Assembly: GCF_000826545.1 (NCBI RefSeq)
Contig: NZ_CDME01000002.1
Span: forward strand, 1,311,187 to 1,375,186
Reading direction: 5' to 3'
DNA length: 64,000 nucleotides
From: Kibdelosporangium sp. MJ126-NF4
GTDB lineage: Bacteria; Actinomycetota; Actinomycetes; Mycobacteriales; Pseudonocardiaceae
The translations under genes were made by a program, and so were the position numbers. The first letter of the stretch is position 1; every line of letters starts with the position of its first letter. The notes beneath the pieces were generated by a model. The model made no database searches and was not told where the DNA came from. It was given only the letters and a program-made list of their open reading frames with translations. This document shows, piece by piece, positions 43,477 through 51,938 of the stretch.

Positions 43477-43902
43477 GTGGCATTCGAAGAGAAGCGCGCG
43501 TGGATCATGGGCGTGGTCACCGTGGTGACCTACGCTATCTACGCGATTGTGGTCCTGGCCCGGAGCGGCGACGCGCCACTGGCCGAAACGCCTTACGTGG
43601 CCACGCTGATCTGGGCGGTGCTCGGCGCGATCGTCGCGTCGGTCGCGCTGGAGGTCGTGGTCGCGACGACGACGCCGAAGGGCGAGCGACGCAAGGACCA
43701 GCGGGACACCGAGATCGGCCACTTCGGTGACCGGATCGCCCAGTCCTTCACGGTGATCGGCGGGGTCGCCGCGATGGTCCTCGCGATGGCCGAGGCCGAC
43801 CACTTCTGGATCGCCAACACCGTCTATCTCGCGTTCGCGCTCACCGCGGTGCTCAACTCGATCGCCAAGATCGCCGCCTACCGGTGGGGACTCCAGCCGT
43901 GA
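43477..43902 (+). CDS. Four-helix membrane protein paired with XRE regulator
   Basis: 141 residues from a GTG preceded by GGGAGCGA. Four membrane helices: about 9-29, 40-62, 90-108 and 111-132, with a basic Lys/Arg loop (TPKGERRKDQRD) between helices 2 and 3. Pairs of such a membrane protein with a small XRE regulator are common in bacteria, though the function is unclear. Its stop overlaps the regulator's start as GTGA. It lies directly behind the inverted-repeat promoter. Confidence 0.8.
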   Translation: MAFEEKRAWIMGVVTVVTYAIYAIVVLARSGDAPLAETPYVATLIWAVLGAIVASVALEVVVATTTPKGERRKDQRDTEIGHFGDRIAQSFTVIGGVAAMVLAMAEADHFWIANTVYLAFALTAVLNSIAKIAAYRWGLQP

Positions 43903-44135
43903 AACCCACGAAGGTCACCAACAGGATCAAGGCGCTGCGGTTCGCCAACGGCGAGATGACGCAGGCCGATCTCGCCGAGCGGATCGGCGTCACCCGCCAG
44001 ACGGTCATCGCGATCGAGCAGGGCCGCTATTCGCCGTCGCTGGAGATGGCGTTCCAGATCGCGCGCGTGTTCAAGGCACCACTCGACGACGTGTTCCACT
44101 ACCCAGGAGACGAAGCGTCAACTTGTCGGCCCTGA
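43899..44135 (+). CDS. Small XRE-family regulator, 3' end altered by IS insertion
   Basis: 78 residues from a GTG overlapping the previous stop. Almost all of it is one helix-turn-helix (MTQADLAERIGVTRQTVIAI, EQGRYSPSLEMAFQIARVFK, LDDVFHYPG). Relatives end shortly after this motif. Here the last residues (STCRP) and the TGA at 44133-44135 appear to come from the right end of the adjacent tnpB element, whose hairpin contains CCCTGAAGGGG. The DNA-binding part is intact, so the protein is probably still active. It likely binds the inverted repeat at 43397-43468. Confidence 0.85.
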   Translation: MKPTKVTNRIKALRFANGEMTQADLAERIGVTRQTVIAIEQGRYSPSLEMAFQIARVFKAPLDDVFHYPGDEASTCRP

Positions 44136-44260
44136 AGGGGCTGAGCTTGGGGCTCGGCGCCGTTCAAGCCGGGTCGCGTTCTCCGTGCACCACTGGGTGT
44201 GGTGTGCGGGACGCATCCACCCACGGTCTATGTGGGTGCGGGTGTGTTGACGAACACCCA
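44118..44260 (-). ncRNA. Possible omega-RNA (guide RNA) of TnpB
   Basis: In known TnpB systems a guide RNA overlaps the 3' end of tnpB and the right end, with the guide taken from DNA just outside. Here the minus strand past tnpB has hairpins (ACCACACCC-AGTG-like and GCCCCTTCAGGGC), and ends near 44118. The guide would then read into the XRE coding region. This is predicted from position and hairpins only. Confidence 0.4.
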
Positions 44261-45376
44261 CGCTCGCCGTGCTCTACCACGAACGTTCACGGCGGCGACG
44301 ACATCGGCGGGCCCAGCCAGGCCACACCGACGACACAAGAAATGGTCCCGATCCGGCCGGTTGGTACGGGCCACGTGCCCGCACCGAGGACACGTTTGGG
44401 AGGTGTAATGCGCGTCCACCGTCACCGTCGGCACCCCGGCCCTGCGAGCCTTGTAGACGATGACGCTGCCGAGGTGGTGAAACGGCCAGGAAGTGTGGGT
44501 GGCCCGCTGGTCACGACGAAGCCGTACCCGATCCCGGATACCACCCAACTCTTCCAGGGCGATCCCGCGACCGGTGCGTTGCGCGACGGCCACTACCTCC
44601 TTCCCGATCTTGTGGTTCACATGCCGCGCGTGCCGGGTCTCGCGCCGGGCACGCCGTTTCAGCCGTCTGGTCGCGGATTTTGTCCGCTTGGCTTGCAACT
44701 CGCGGCGTTTCCGCGCGTGCCAACGCCGATACCGGGACAACCGGCGACCCGAGAAGTTCGCGCCGTCGGAGGTGGTGGCGAGGTTGGCGATGCCACGATC
44801 GACACCGATCCAATCGACGGGTTCGTGCACGGCCGGTTCGGGCACCTCGCACGTGGCGAGCAGGAACCACATCCCGTCCCGCCCTATCAGGTCCGACTCG
44901 CCTTTGCGGTGCCCGGCCAGCAGTGTGAGCTGGTCGGGATGGCCCGTGAAGCGGACGTCCTTCAGGCGGCCAGCGGTGGTCCAGACCGACACCGTCCGTG
45001 CGTCGTGCCGCCAGGACAGCATCCGGTCGTCGAACGGCTGCGCGCTGTCCGGCCGGAACGCGACCGGTTTCGACTCGGCCTTCGCCCGACGTGTCGACCC
45101 GGCACGCCCGAGGTTCCCGGCCCGCAGGTTCGCGCGCAGCGTCGTGTACGCGTCGACGACTTTCTTGATCGTGCGCACCGCGGCCTGCGCACCCAACCCA
45201 CCCGCCTTCAACTCCGGATACACCAACTTATGCAAGTCGTTGCGGGAGAACACCTTCCGCTCGAACGCCACCACCGACACACGATCAGCGGCCGCGTTGC
45301 ACCCGCGCAGAGTCGCCGCCAACGCCGCCGCCTGCACGGCCGTCGGCAGCAGCTTGACCTGCACCACCACCTTCAC
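44228..45376 (-). CDS. tnpB: TnpB RNA-guided nuclease (IS605 OrfB family)
   Basis: 382 residues, the normal size. The RuvC catalytic residues are all present: Asp193 in IGVDRGIANLA, Glu275 in ALEELGGI and Asp358 in GPADVVAAVN. The zinc-ribbon cysteines are at 329, 332, 348 and 351 (TCPRCG, LCRRCG). An arginine-rich helix precedes the second motif. TnpB is an RNA-guided DNA endonuclease that helps its element persist. With all key residues intact it is probably active. No transposase tnpA is nearby, so movement would need help from elsewhere. Confidence 0.93.
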   Translation of the reverse strand: MKVVVQVKLLPTAVQAAALAATLRGCNAAADRVSVVAFERKVFSRNDLHKLVYPELKAGGLGAQAAVRTIKKVVDAYTTLRANLRAGNLGRAGSTRRAKAESKPVAFRPDSAQPFDDRMLSWRHDARTVSVWTTAGRLKDVRFTGHPDQLTLLAGHRKGESDLIGRDGMWFLLATCEVPEPAVHEPVDWIGVDRGIANLATTSDGANFSGRRLSRYRRWHARKRRELQAKRTKSATRRLKRRARRETRHARHVNHKIGKEVVAVAQRTGRGIALEELGGIRDRVRLRRDQRATHTSWPFHHLGSVIVYKARRAGVPTVTVDAHYTSQTCPRCGHVARTNRPDRDHFLCRRCGLAGPADVVAAVNVRGRARRAWVFVNTPAPT

Positions 45377-45386
45377 ACTCCGAATC

Positions 45387-45404
45387 CTAGAACACCCGTT
45401 CTAG
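45387..45404. repeat. Perfect 7-bp hairpin upstream of tnpB
   Basis: CTAGAAC-ACCC-GTTCTAG, 11 bp upstream of the tnpB start. It could be the left-end hairpin of the element or an operator. Its AT content is higher than the surroundings. Confidence 0.6.
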
Positions 45405-45477
45405 CGATCAGTACCGGGTCACGGCATCGGCCTCCTCCCGACCATGAACGGCCGGGTTTCCACCGACAGGAGCACAG

Positions 45478-46437
45478 ATGAAAGCGATCGTGCAGCATGG
45501 CTACGGCGACACCGACGTGTTGACGTTCTCCGACATCCCCACCCCGGCGATCGGACCGCAGGAAGTGCTGATCCAGGTCAGGGCCGCCGCGGTGGACGCG
45601 GGAGTCTGGCACCTGATGACCGGGACGCCTTATCTGTTACGCCTCGGCTTCGGCCTGACCAGACCGAGAAAGCGCGTCCGGGGCATGGACGTGGCCGGAC
45701 TGGTGGAGGCTGTCGGCGAGAACGTCACCGACTTCCAGCCGGGCGACGAGGTGTTCGGCACCTGCGAAGGCTCCTTCGCCGAATACGCGACCACGCACCA
45801 CACCAAGCTGACTCGCAAACCGCGCAACCTCACGCACCAGCAGGCCGCCGCCATCCCGATCTCCGCGTTCACCGCACTGGCCGCGCTCCGGGACAAAGGC
45901 GAAGTCGAGGCGGGACAACGGGTCCTGGTCATCGGTGCGGGCGGTGGCGTCGGTTCGTACGCGGTCCAGCTCGGCAAGGTGTTCGGCGCGGTCGTGACCG
46001 GGCTGTGCAGCACGTCCAAAGTGGAGTTCGTGCGCGCTCTCGGCGCCGACCAGGTGCTCGACTACACCCAGGACGACTTCACCCGCGACGAGTACGACCT
46101 GATCATCGACATCGCGGGCAACCGGCCGATCAACCACGTCCGCAAGGCGTTGTCCGCACGGGGAACGCTGGTGATCGTCGGCGGTGAACGCGGCAAGGTG
46201 ATCGGCGGCGCCGCCGGGCTGCTCAAGGCAACAGTGATGAACCTGTTCACCGGGCACACACTGCGCGGCCTGATCTCGTTGGGCAACAAGGAGGACCTCG
46301 CCGTGCTCCGTGATCTCGCCGAGGCGGGCAGGATTGTCCCGGCGATCGACCGCGAGTACCAGCTCAGCGAGGTGCCCGACGCCATTGCCCACGCCCGGGC
46401 AGGCCGGGCGCGGGGCAAGATCGTCATCACGGTCTGA
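45478..46437 (+). CDS. NAD(P)-dependent MDR oxidoreductase
   Basis: 319 residues from an ATG with GGAG 6 nt upstream. GroES-like N-terminus with VRAAAVDAGVWHLMTGTPY, then the nucleotide-binding motif VIGAGGGVGSYAVQLGKVFG. It matches the quinone-oxidoreductase/alcohol-dehydrogenase-like MDR proteins without structural zinc. The enzyme should use NADPH on quinones, enones or aldehydes. It lies just beyond the tnpB element and runs convergent to the type-B esterase gene, 12 bp apart. No regulator is adjacent. Confidence 0.9.
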   Translation: MKAIVQHGYGDTDVLTFSDIPTPAIGPQEVLIQVRAAAVDAGVWHLMTGTPYLLRLGFGLTRPRKRVRGMDVAGLVEAVGENVTDFQPGDEVFGTCEGSFAEYATTHHTKLTRKPRNLTHQQAAAIPISAFTALAALRDKGEVEAGQRVLVIGAGGGVGSYAVQLGKVFGAVVTGLCSTSKVEFVRALGADQVLDYTQDDFTRDEYDLIIDIAGNRPINHVRKALSARGTLVIVGGERGKVIGGAAGLLKATVMNLFTGHTLRGLISLGNKEDLAVLRDLAEAGRIVPAIDREYQLSEVPDAIAHARAGRARGKIVITV

Positions 46438-46449
46438 CTGCCAGCCGAG

Positions 46450-48006
46450 TCAGCCGAGGATCGCGGTCCAGAAGGCGTAGTTGTGTTCGGCGGCCGTGTC
46501 CACCCGGCCGATGCCCGCCGGGGCGATGTCCAGGCCCTGCACCGTGTTCTCGACGCGGCCGGACGGCAGCCACAGCGGCAGTCCCGGTCCGTTCGGCTGT
46601 CCGGTGCGCGCGAAGTTCACCCAGTAGCGCTGCATCCGCTCGCCGAGCGCCTGCTGGGCGGGGTTCAGCGTCACCGGTAGCGAGCCGGGGAACAGGTACG
46701 GCAACTCCGAGCCGTGGTAGGCGCCCATGTCCGGGACCGACGGGATCACCGACGGCACCGTGCGGTCACGGAACTCGTAGGCGAAGGTCGGCACCCGGCG
46801 GGCCAGCTGACGGGTTGTCGTGAGCTGGGTCCGTGCCCACACGGCGTCGGTGACGGTGGTGGCCCAGGCGATGGTCGGGCTGGAGTACGCCGAGATCGGG
46901 TACTTGGCGAGCACCTGGTCGGCCTTGTCCCCGTACGTGGTGCGCAGCAGCGCCGCGTACTTCTCGGCGGTCAGCGGCTCCGGAATGAACGCCGTGAACG
47001 TGCGGTGCTCGTCTCGCGTGATGCCGGTCAACACGGGCACCCGGGCGAACCGGCCCGCCTCCACGGCCTTGGCCGGGTGCGTTGGCAGCAGCGGGGTGTC
47101 GAACGCGGGCTGGCTGATGGCGCTGTCCAGCAGTTTCGACACCGGCGCGGTGCGCAGGCACGCCAGTGCGTCGCCCGTGCAGCCCAACGTGGTGGCCAGC
47201 GCGGTTCCCGTCTTGTCCGCGTCCGCGAGTGGCGTCCAGTTGGATCCGGCGGGCACGTCCGGCAGGAACCCGCTGTCGCGCCAGCTCAGCTCACACGGGC
47301 CGCTCTGCGTGATGGCCCTGTGGAACAGGCCGCGCGCGGCGGGCGACGTGAGCTGGGCGCACACGCTGAGCGCCCCGGCGGACTCGCCGAAGACGGTGAC
47401 ATTGCGGGGATCTCCGCCGAAGGCCCGCGCGTTGGCCTGTACCCAGCGCAGCGCGGCCTGCTGGTCCTGCAGGCCGAACGTGCCGCCGCCGGGCAGGCCC
47501 GGCAGGCTCAGGAAGCCCAACGCTCCCAGCCGGTAGTTCACGGTCACCACGACCACGTCGCCGCGCGCGGCCAGTTGCGTCGCCGGGTAGTCCGCCCCGG
47601 CACCGCCGACGAACCCGCCACCGTGGATCCACACCATCACCGGGCGTGGCTTGTGGCTGGGCGCGGACGGGGTGCTCACGTTCAGGGAGAGGCAGTCCTC
47701 GCTGCCGGTCTCCGAGCCGCCTACCGGGAAGATCGGTCGCTGTGGGCAGGCACTGCCCGCCTTGGTGGCGTCCCGGACCTCGGTCCACGGTGTCACCGGC
47801 GCGGGCGGCTGCCAGCGACGCTCGCCCGTCGGCGGCGCGGCGAACGGGATGCCTTGGAACAGCCGGTGTTGCTGGGTGACCGTCCCTCGAACGGGCCCGT
47901 CGGTGGTTCGGACCACCGCGGGATCGGCGGCGGCGAGCGCGCTGGGCGCGGCTGCCAGCAGTGTCAGAACGGCGAGTGCGGAACTCAGGACTCGTGTGCG
48001 TCGCAC
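46450..48006 (-). CDS. Secreted type-B carboxylesterase
   Basis: 518 residues from a GTG at 48006 with GAGGGGG 5-6 nt upstream; the frame is open further but has no other ribosome site. Signal peptide VRRTRVLSSALAVLTLLAAA. The esterase core begins GPVRGTVTQQHRLFQGIPFA. SEDCLSLNV is the family's second signature. The nucleophile is in FGESAGALSV (Ser near residue 207), a Glu lies near VLTGITRDEH, and the His is in GAYHGSELPYLF. Such enzymes hydrolyse esters outside the cell. Confidence 0.92.
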   Translation of the reverse strand: MRRTRVLSSALAVLTLLAAAPSALAAADPAVVRTTDGPVRGTVTQQHRLFQGIPFAAPPTGERRWQPPAPVTPWTEVRDATKAGSACPQRPIFPVGGSETGSEDCLSLNVSTPSAPSHKPRPVMVWIHGGGFVGGAGADYPATQLAARGDVVVVTVNYRLGALGFLSLPGLPGGGTFGLQDQQAALRWVQANARAFGGDPRNVTVFGESAGALSVCAQLTSPAARGLFHRAITQSGPCELSWRDSGFLPDVPAGSNWTPLADADKTGTALATTLGCTGDALACLRTAPVSKLLDSAISQPAFDTPLLPTHPAKAVEAGRFARVPVLTGITRDEHRTFTAFIPEPLTAEKYAALLRTTYGDKADQVLAKYPISAYSSPTIAWATTVTDAVWARTQLTTTRQLARRVPTFAYEFRDRTVPSVIPSVPDMGAYHGSELPYLFPGSLPVTLNPAQQALGERMQRYWVNFARTGQPNGPGLPLWLPSGRVENTVQGLDIAPAGIGRVDTAAEHNYAFWTAILG

Positions 48007-48098
48007 GGAAATCCCCCTCGGATGCGTCTGCCCACGCACTGTAGTGGAAGCGCACCCAATGGCTCTCCTGGTTTTCGGCCCAGTCGGCCCCAGTTGGC

Positions 48099-48575
48099 TC
48101 AGTTGTCGGCTTGGGCGCCGTACGCCGGACCGGGTTCCGGTGTGACGGTGTGGAACCCGATCTCCCCGCCGCAGTGGGCGCACGCCACGTACGAGTCCGC
48201 CACCTGGCCGCATTCCTTGTGCCGGAACAGGATCGGCGACCCGTCCGGCCCGGCCAGGTACTTGTCGCCCCACCGCATCAGCGTCACAACCGCGGGGAAC
48301 AGTTCCCGGCCCATCCTGGTCAGCCGGTACTCGTGCCGGTCGGGGTTCGCCGCGTACTGGACCCGGTCGAGCAGTCCGGCCTCGACGAGGGTTTTCAGCC
48401 GCGCCGAGAGCGTCGGCCGGGGAATCGACAGGGTGCGGGCGAACTCCCCGTACCGACGCACTCCGAACATGCTTTCCCGCAGGATCCGCAGGCTCCACTT
48501 CTCGCCGACCAGCGCGAGGGCGCGGCCGACGGTGTCCGCGTCGAAGCCGCGTTCGAGCTCCTTCGGCGCAGGCAT
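48099..48575 (-). CDS. HxlR-family regulator with C-terminal zinc-ribbon-like tail
   Basis: 158 residues. The winged helix-turn-helix is typical (ALALVGEKWSLRILRESMFG, RRYGEFARTLSIPRPTLSAR, LKTLVEAGLLDRVQY). The C-terminal extension has HKECGQ and VACAHCGGE, three or four Cys that may bind zinc. HxlR proteins sense aldehydes, quinones or redox state. It starts 1 bp after the CurA-like gene's stop and is the last gene of a four-gene operon, which it may regulate. Repeated GGTAAG motifs upstream of the operon (51729-51750 region) are candidate sites. Confidence 0.9.
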   Translation of the reverse strand: MPAPKELERGFDADTVGRALALVGEKWSLRILRESMFGVRRYGEFARTLSIPRPTLSARLKTLVEAGLLDRVQYAANPDRHEYRLTRMGRELFPAVVTLMRWGDKYLAGPDGSPILFRHKECGQVADSYVACAHCGGEIGFHTVTPEPGPAYGAQADN

Positions 48576-48576
48576 C

Positions 48577-49578
48577 TCAGACCGCCAGGACGAGCTTGCC
48601 CGTGTTGCGTCCTTCGAACAGCCCGAGCAGTGTCTCGGGGAACGCGGCGATGTCGCCTTCCACGATGTGCTCGCGGGAGGTGATCCGGCCCTCGGCCAGC
48701 CAGGCGGCCAGCTCCGACGCGGCCTCCGGGTAGCGGGCGACGTAGTCGAAGACGAGGAAACCCGTCATGGACGCCCGCTGCACGAGCAGCTGCATGTAGT
48801 TCGCGGGACCGCGCATGCCGTCTTCGGAGTTGTACTGGGACACCGCTCCGGAGATGACCACCCGGGCACCGCGGTTGATGCGGGCGAGCACGTCGTCAAG
48901 GATCTCGCCGCCGACGTTGTCGAAGAACACGTCGACGCCGTCCGGGGTGTGCTGCTTGAGCTGGCGGCGGATGTCACCGGCTTTGTAGTCGATCGCCGCG
49001 TCGAACCCGAGTTCGTCGACGAGGTACCGGCACTTGTCCGGCCCGCCCGCGATGCCGACGACGCGGCAGCCCTTGATCTTGCCGATCTGCCCGGTGATGC
49101 TGCCGACCGCGCCCGCGGCCGCCGACACCACGATGGTCTCCCCCGGCTTCGGCCTGCCGACGTCGAGCAACCCGAAGTACGCGGTGAAGCCGCTGCTGCC
49201 GAGCGTGCCGAGGTACATCGGCGCCGAGGCCCGCGAGGTGTCGACTGTGGACACACCGGCACCGTCGGAGACGGCGTACTTCTGCACGCCGAACAACCCC
49301 TGGACGACGTCGCCCTTGGCGAACTTCTCGTGGTGGGACTCGATGACCGTGCCGATCCCGGCCGCCCGCATCACCGCCCCGATCTCCACAGGGGCGATGT
49401 ACGACCGCTGGGCGTTGATCCACCCGCGCATCGCCGGGTCCAGCGAGATGTACTGGAGTTCAACCAGGAACTCACCGTCGCCCGGCTGCCCGGCGGGTTC
49501 CTCGGTGAGCTGCCAGTCGGTGGACTTCGGCAGGCCGACCGGCCGGGCGGCGAGGCGGATCTGTGCGTTGACGGTCAT
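48577..49578 (-). CDS. NADP-dependent enone/alkenal reductase (CurA/PTGR-like)
   Basis: 333 residues. The opening LAARPVGLPKSTDWQL and the segment YISLDPAMRGWINAQRSYI are typical of the leukotriene-B4-dehydrogenase/curcumin-reductase MDR group. The NADPH motif is VSAAAGAVGSITGQIGKIKG, and FFDNVGGEILDDVL is also conserved. These enzymes reduce the C=C bond of enones. The start overlaps the LLM gene's stop (ATGA), so the two are translationally coupled. The reaction probably follows or protects against products of the upstream oxygenases. Confidence 0.93.
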   Translation of the reverse strand: MTVNAQIRLAARPVGLPKSTDWQLTEEPAGQPGDGEFLVELQYISLDPAMRGWINAQRSYIAPVEIGAVMRAAGIGTVIESHHEKFAKGDVVQGLFGVQKYAVSDGAGVSTVDTSRASAPMYLGTLGSSGFTAYFGLLDVGRPKPGETIVVSAAAGAVGSITGQIGKIKGCRVVGIAGGPDKCRYLVDELGFDAAIDYKAGDIRRQLKQHTPDGVDVFFDNVGGEILDDVLARINRGARVVISGAVSQYNSEDGMRGPANYMQLLVQRASMTGFLVFDYVARYPEAASELAAWLAEGRITSREHIVEGDIAAFPETLLGLFEGRNTGKLVLAV

Positions 49579-50546
49579 GGCGTGTACTCCTTCAGTGCAC
49601 TCAGGACAGAACTACCGGCCGGGTCTTCCGCAGTGCACGGTACGAGAGCAACGTGATCCGCGCCTGCCAGGTGATACTTCGCGATCCGGTCCTTGACCTG
49701 GTCGACTGTGCCGATCGCGCACACCCGGGCGAGCAACTCGGCCGGGAGGTCCCTGGCCAGGGTCGCGTAGGACTCCCCTGCCCTCGCCCGACGCACCAGC
49801 TCGCCGTAGCCGAGCTCGGTGAACATCTCGCCGTAGCCGGGCGGTTTGAGGTACACCGCCAGTTGCCCGGCCAGTTGGCTGATGCTCGCCGGTCCCGGGT
49901 CGACCGCGGCGGACAGCCACACCGCGAGCTTCGGCGGTGTCCTGCCCGCGGCACGCGCGTGCGCGTCGACCGTCTCACGCACTCTCGCCACGATCCCCGG
50001 GGTGACGATGTTCAGCACGACCTCGTCGGCTTCCTCGGCGGCGACCCTGGTCATCGCCGGGCCGAACGCGGCGACCGAGACCGAGCGCGACGGCAGGGTG
50101 TGGCGCAGCCGGAATCCTCTCGTGCGCACCTGTTCACCGGCGAAGTCGGCGCGGCCGTTGTCCAAGATCCCGCGCAGCGCCCGCACTGTCTCACGCATCC
50201 GCAGCGCCGAGTGGTCGAACGGGCGGTTGTGCCAGTCGCGCACGATCGTCGGGCTGGACGCGCCCAGTGCGACGTCCACCGGTCGTCCGGTCAGCTGGGC
50301 CACCGACGACAGGCCGAGAGCGATGCCGACCGGGCCGCGCACGCCGACCGCCAGCGGGCCGATCCGCAGGCCGATCCGCCGCGTCCGCAGGCCGATCGCG
50401 GTGGCCAGCGCGAACGCGTCGAAGGTCACCATCTCGCCGATCCACAGTGTCCGGTAGCCGAGCCGGTCGGCCTGCTCGGCGACGTCGACGGCTTCCAGGT
50501 CCGGCCGGTTGAGCCAGAACGGGATCACCACACCCAGGTCGCTCAC
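49575..50546 (-). CDS. LLM-class (F420-dependent type) oxidoreductase
   Basis: 323 residues with a TIM-barrel luciferase-like pattern: YRTLWIGEMVTFDAFALA, RTRRIGLRIGPLAVGVR, RPVDVALGASSPTIV and AGADHVALVPC. It resembles F420-dependent actinobacterial members rather than FMN monooxygenases, based on the short N-terminus and the barrel strand motifs; the cofactor is not proven. Its start overlaps the acyl-CoA-dehydrogenase-like gene's stop (ATGA) and its stop overlaps the CurA-like start. It is thus part of one oxidoreductive unit. Confidence 0.88.
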   Translation of the reverse strand: MSDLGVVIPFWLNRPDLEAVDVAEQADRLGYRTLWIGEMVTFDAFALATAIGLRTRRIGLRIGPLAVGVRGPVGIALGLSSVAQLTGRPVDVALGASSPTIVRDWHNRPFDHSALRMRETVRALRGILDNGRADFAGEQVRTRGFRLRHTLPSRSVSVAAFGPAMTRVAAEEADEVVLNIVTPGIVARVRETVDAHARAAGRTPPKLAVWLSAAVDPGPASISQLAGQLAVYLKPPGYGEMFTELGYGELVRRARAGESYATLARDLPAELLARVCAIGTVDQVKDRIAKYHLAGADHVALVPCTAEDPAGSSVLSALKEYTP

Positions 50547-51700
50547 AACTGGTCCGCGCGTGCCGGAAGGCCGAGCAACAGCTTGCCCGGCAGTTCGTAG
50601 CTGGCCTGGTTGACCTGGAAATGAGCGGTGGCGGTGTGCGCGTCGCGGAACCGGCGTTCCAGCGGGGAAGTGCGGTAGATGGTCGCGCCGCCGCCGAGTT
50701 CGTACATCGCCGTGGTGACCTCGGCGGAGGTGCGCACGACGTGGGTCGCGGCGAGACGCAGGCCGACACGCAGCGCCTCGGGAACCGGTTCGTGGCCCAG
50801 CGCCGCCTGCCAGGCATCCTCGATGGACTGGTACATCAGCAGCCGGGCGGCGCGCAGCGCGGCCTCACAGGAGGCCACTGTGGACTGGGTGTTCGGGCGT
50901 TCGGCCAGCGTCCGGCTCGATCCGAGCGATTTCCTGGTCGAGGCGAGGTCGACAAGGTCGTCGATGGCGCCCCGGGCGTTGCCGAGCGCGGCGGCCGCGA
51001 TCGACAGCGCGAAATACCCGAAAAGCGGGAAGCGGTGCAGCGATGTGGCGTGCGGCGGTGAGCCGCCCAGCACCGAGAACACCCGGTGCTCCGGAACGAA
51101 CACGTCCCTGGCCACGCAGTCGTGGCTGCCGGTGCCACGCAGCCCGTTGGTGTGCCAGGTGTCGAGCACCTCGAGGTCGGCCTTGGGGATCGCGGCCACC
51201 TTCAACTCGTCCCCGAGCACGAACCCCGCGAACAGCCAAGCGGCGTGCGGGATGCCGCTGCAGAACGCCCACTGCCCGGACAGGACAACGCCACCGTCCG
51301 CCGGGACGCCCTTGCCTCGCGGGGCCCACACACCCGCGGCGACCGTGGCCGGGTCGGCGAAAACCTCCGCCGCGGCCTGCTGTGGCAGGTAGGCCGAGAG
51401 CAGGCTGCTGGTGACCGCGATCGACACGCACCAGCCCGCCGAGGCGTCGCCACGGGCCACCGCCTCGGCCGTCTCCAGGCCGACCGCAGGCGGCGCCTCA
51501 GGCCCGCCGAGGTGCGCGGGCACGCCGGAACGCAGCAGCTGGGCCTTGGTCAGCCGATCGACGAGCTCCGGCGGCAGAGCGCGTGCCTGCTCGGTGTCGG
51601 CGGCCAGGCTGCGTGCCAGTGCGGCACAGTCGCGCGCGGCGGCGCGCATCTGGTGGAACTCACCCGATGGCGCGGTGGCTGGAACGACTGAGTCAGGCAC
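50543..51700 (-). CDS. Acyl-CoA dehydrogenase-like flavin monooxygenase
   Basis: About 385 residues. The GTG at 51700 is favoured over that at 51706 because AGGGG then lies 5 nt upstream. The sequence GDASAGWCVSIAVTSSLLSA and LSGQWAFCSGIPHA, plus LRGTGSHDCVARDVFVPE, match the HsaA/DszC-like group of acyl-CoA-dehydrogenase-fold monooxygenases, which use reduced flavin. The catalytic Glu of true dehydrogenases is not evident. It heads the operon, so hydroxylation of an aromatic or related substrate is likely the first step. Confidence 0.88.
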   Translation of the reverse strand: MPDSVVPATAPSGEFHQMRAAARDCAALARSLAADTEQARALPPELVDRLTKAQLLRSGVPAHLGGPEAPPAVGLETAEAVARGDASAGWCVSIAVTSSLLSAYLPQQAAAEVFADPATVAAGVWAPRGKGVPADGGVVLSGQWAFCSGIPHAAWLFAGFVLGDELKVAAIPKADLEVLDTWHTNGLRGTGSHDCVARDVFVPEHRVFSVLGGSPPHATSLHRFPLFGYFALSIAAAALGNARGAIDDLVDLASTRKSLGSSRTLAERPNTQSTVASCEAALRAARLLMYQSIEDAWQAALGHEPVPEALRVGLRLAATHVVRTSAEVTTAMYELGGGATIYRTSPLERRFRDAHTATAHFQVNQASYELPGKLLLGLPARADQL

Positions 51701-51938
51701 GGGCACCCCTGAGTCGGTTCAGAATTCTTACCGGTTCACCATCCTTACCACCCAGCCCGTGTTGACGCAACGTGACAGTCGCGTATGTAACAGTGACGGC
51801 AGCGCGTCGGCGATGGCGTCGCCGACAGTGGCTGCCGGAACTCGCGGAACCGATATGAAACCGCTGTGAAGCTCACCGCACACACCCTCGGCCTGGTTGT
51901 GGCCGTCTGGCCCCAGCGAACACGGAAAGAGGATTGGT

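Larger units (their letters stand above)
44118..45410 (-). mobile_element. IS200/IS605-group element with tnpB only (IS1341-type)
   Basis: A single tnpB gene is present and no tnpA. The right end lies beyond the tnpB stop on the minus strand and finishes near GCCGACAAGTTGAC after a CCCCTTCAGGG hairpin, resembling ends of actinobacterial tnpB elements. The left end is less certain; a CTAGAAC-ACCC-GTTCTAG hairpin at 45387-45404 is a good candidate for the left-end structure. These elements have no terminal inverted repeats and make no target duplication. The insertion touches the 3' end of the small XRE gene. Boundaries are approximate. Confidence 0.6.

Noticed and set aside
46714..49656. 980-codon plus-strand open frame
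   Set aside because: It is antisense to four well-recognised genes and has no coherent domain content.
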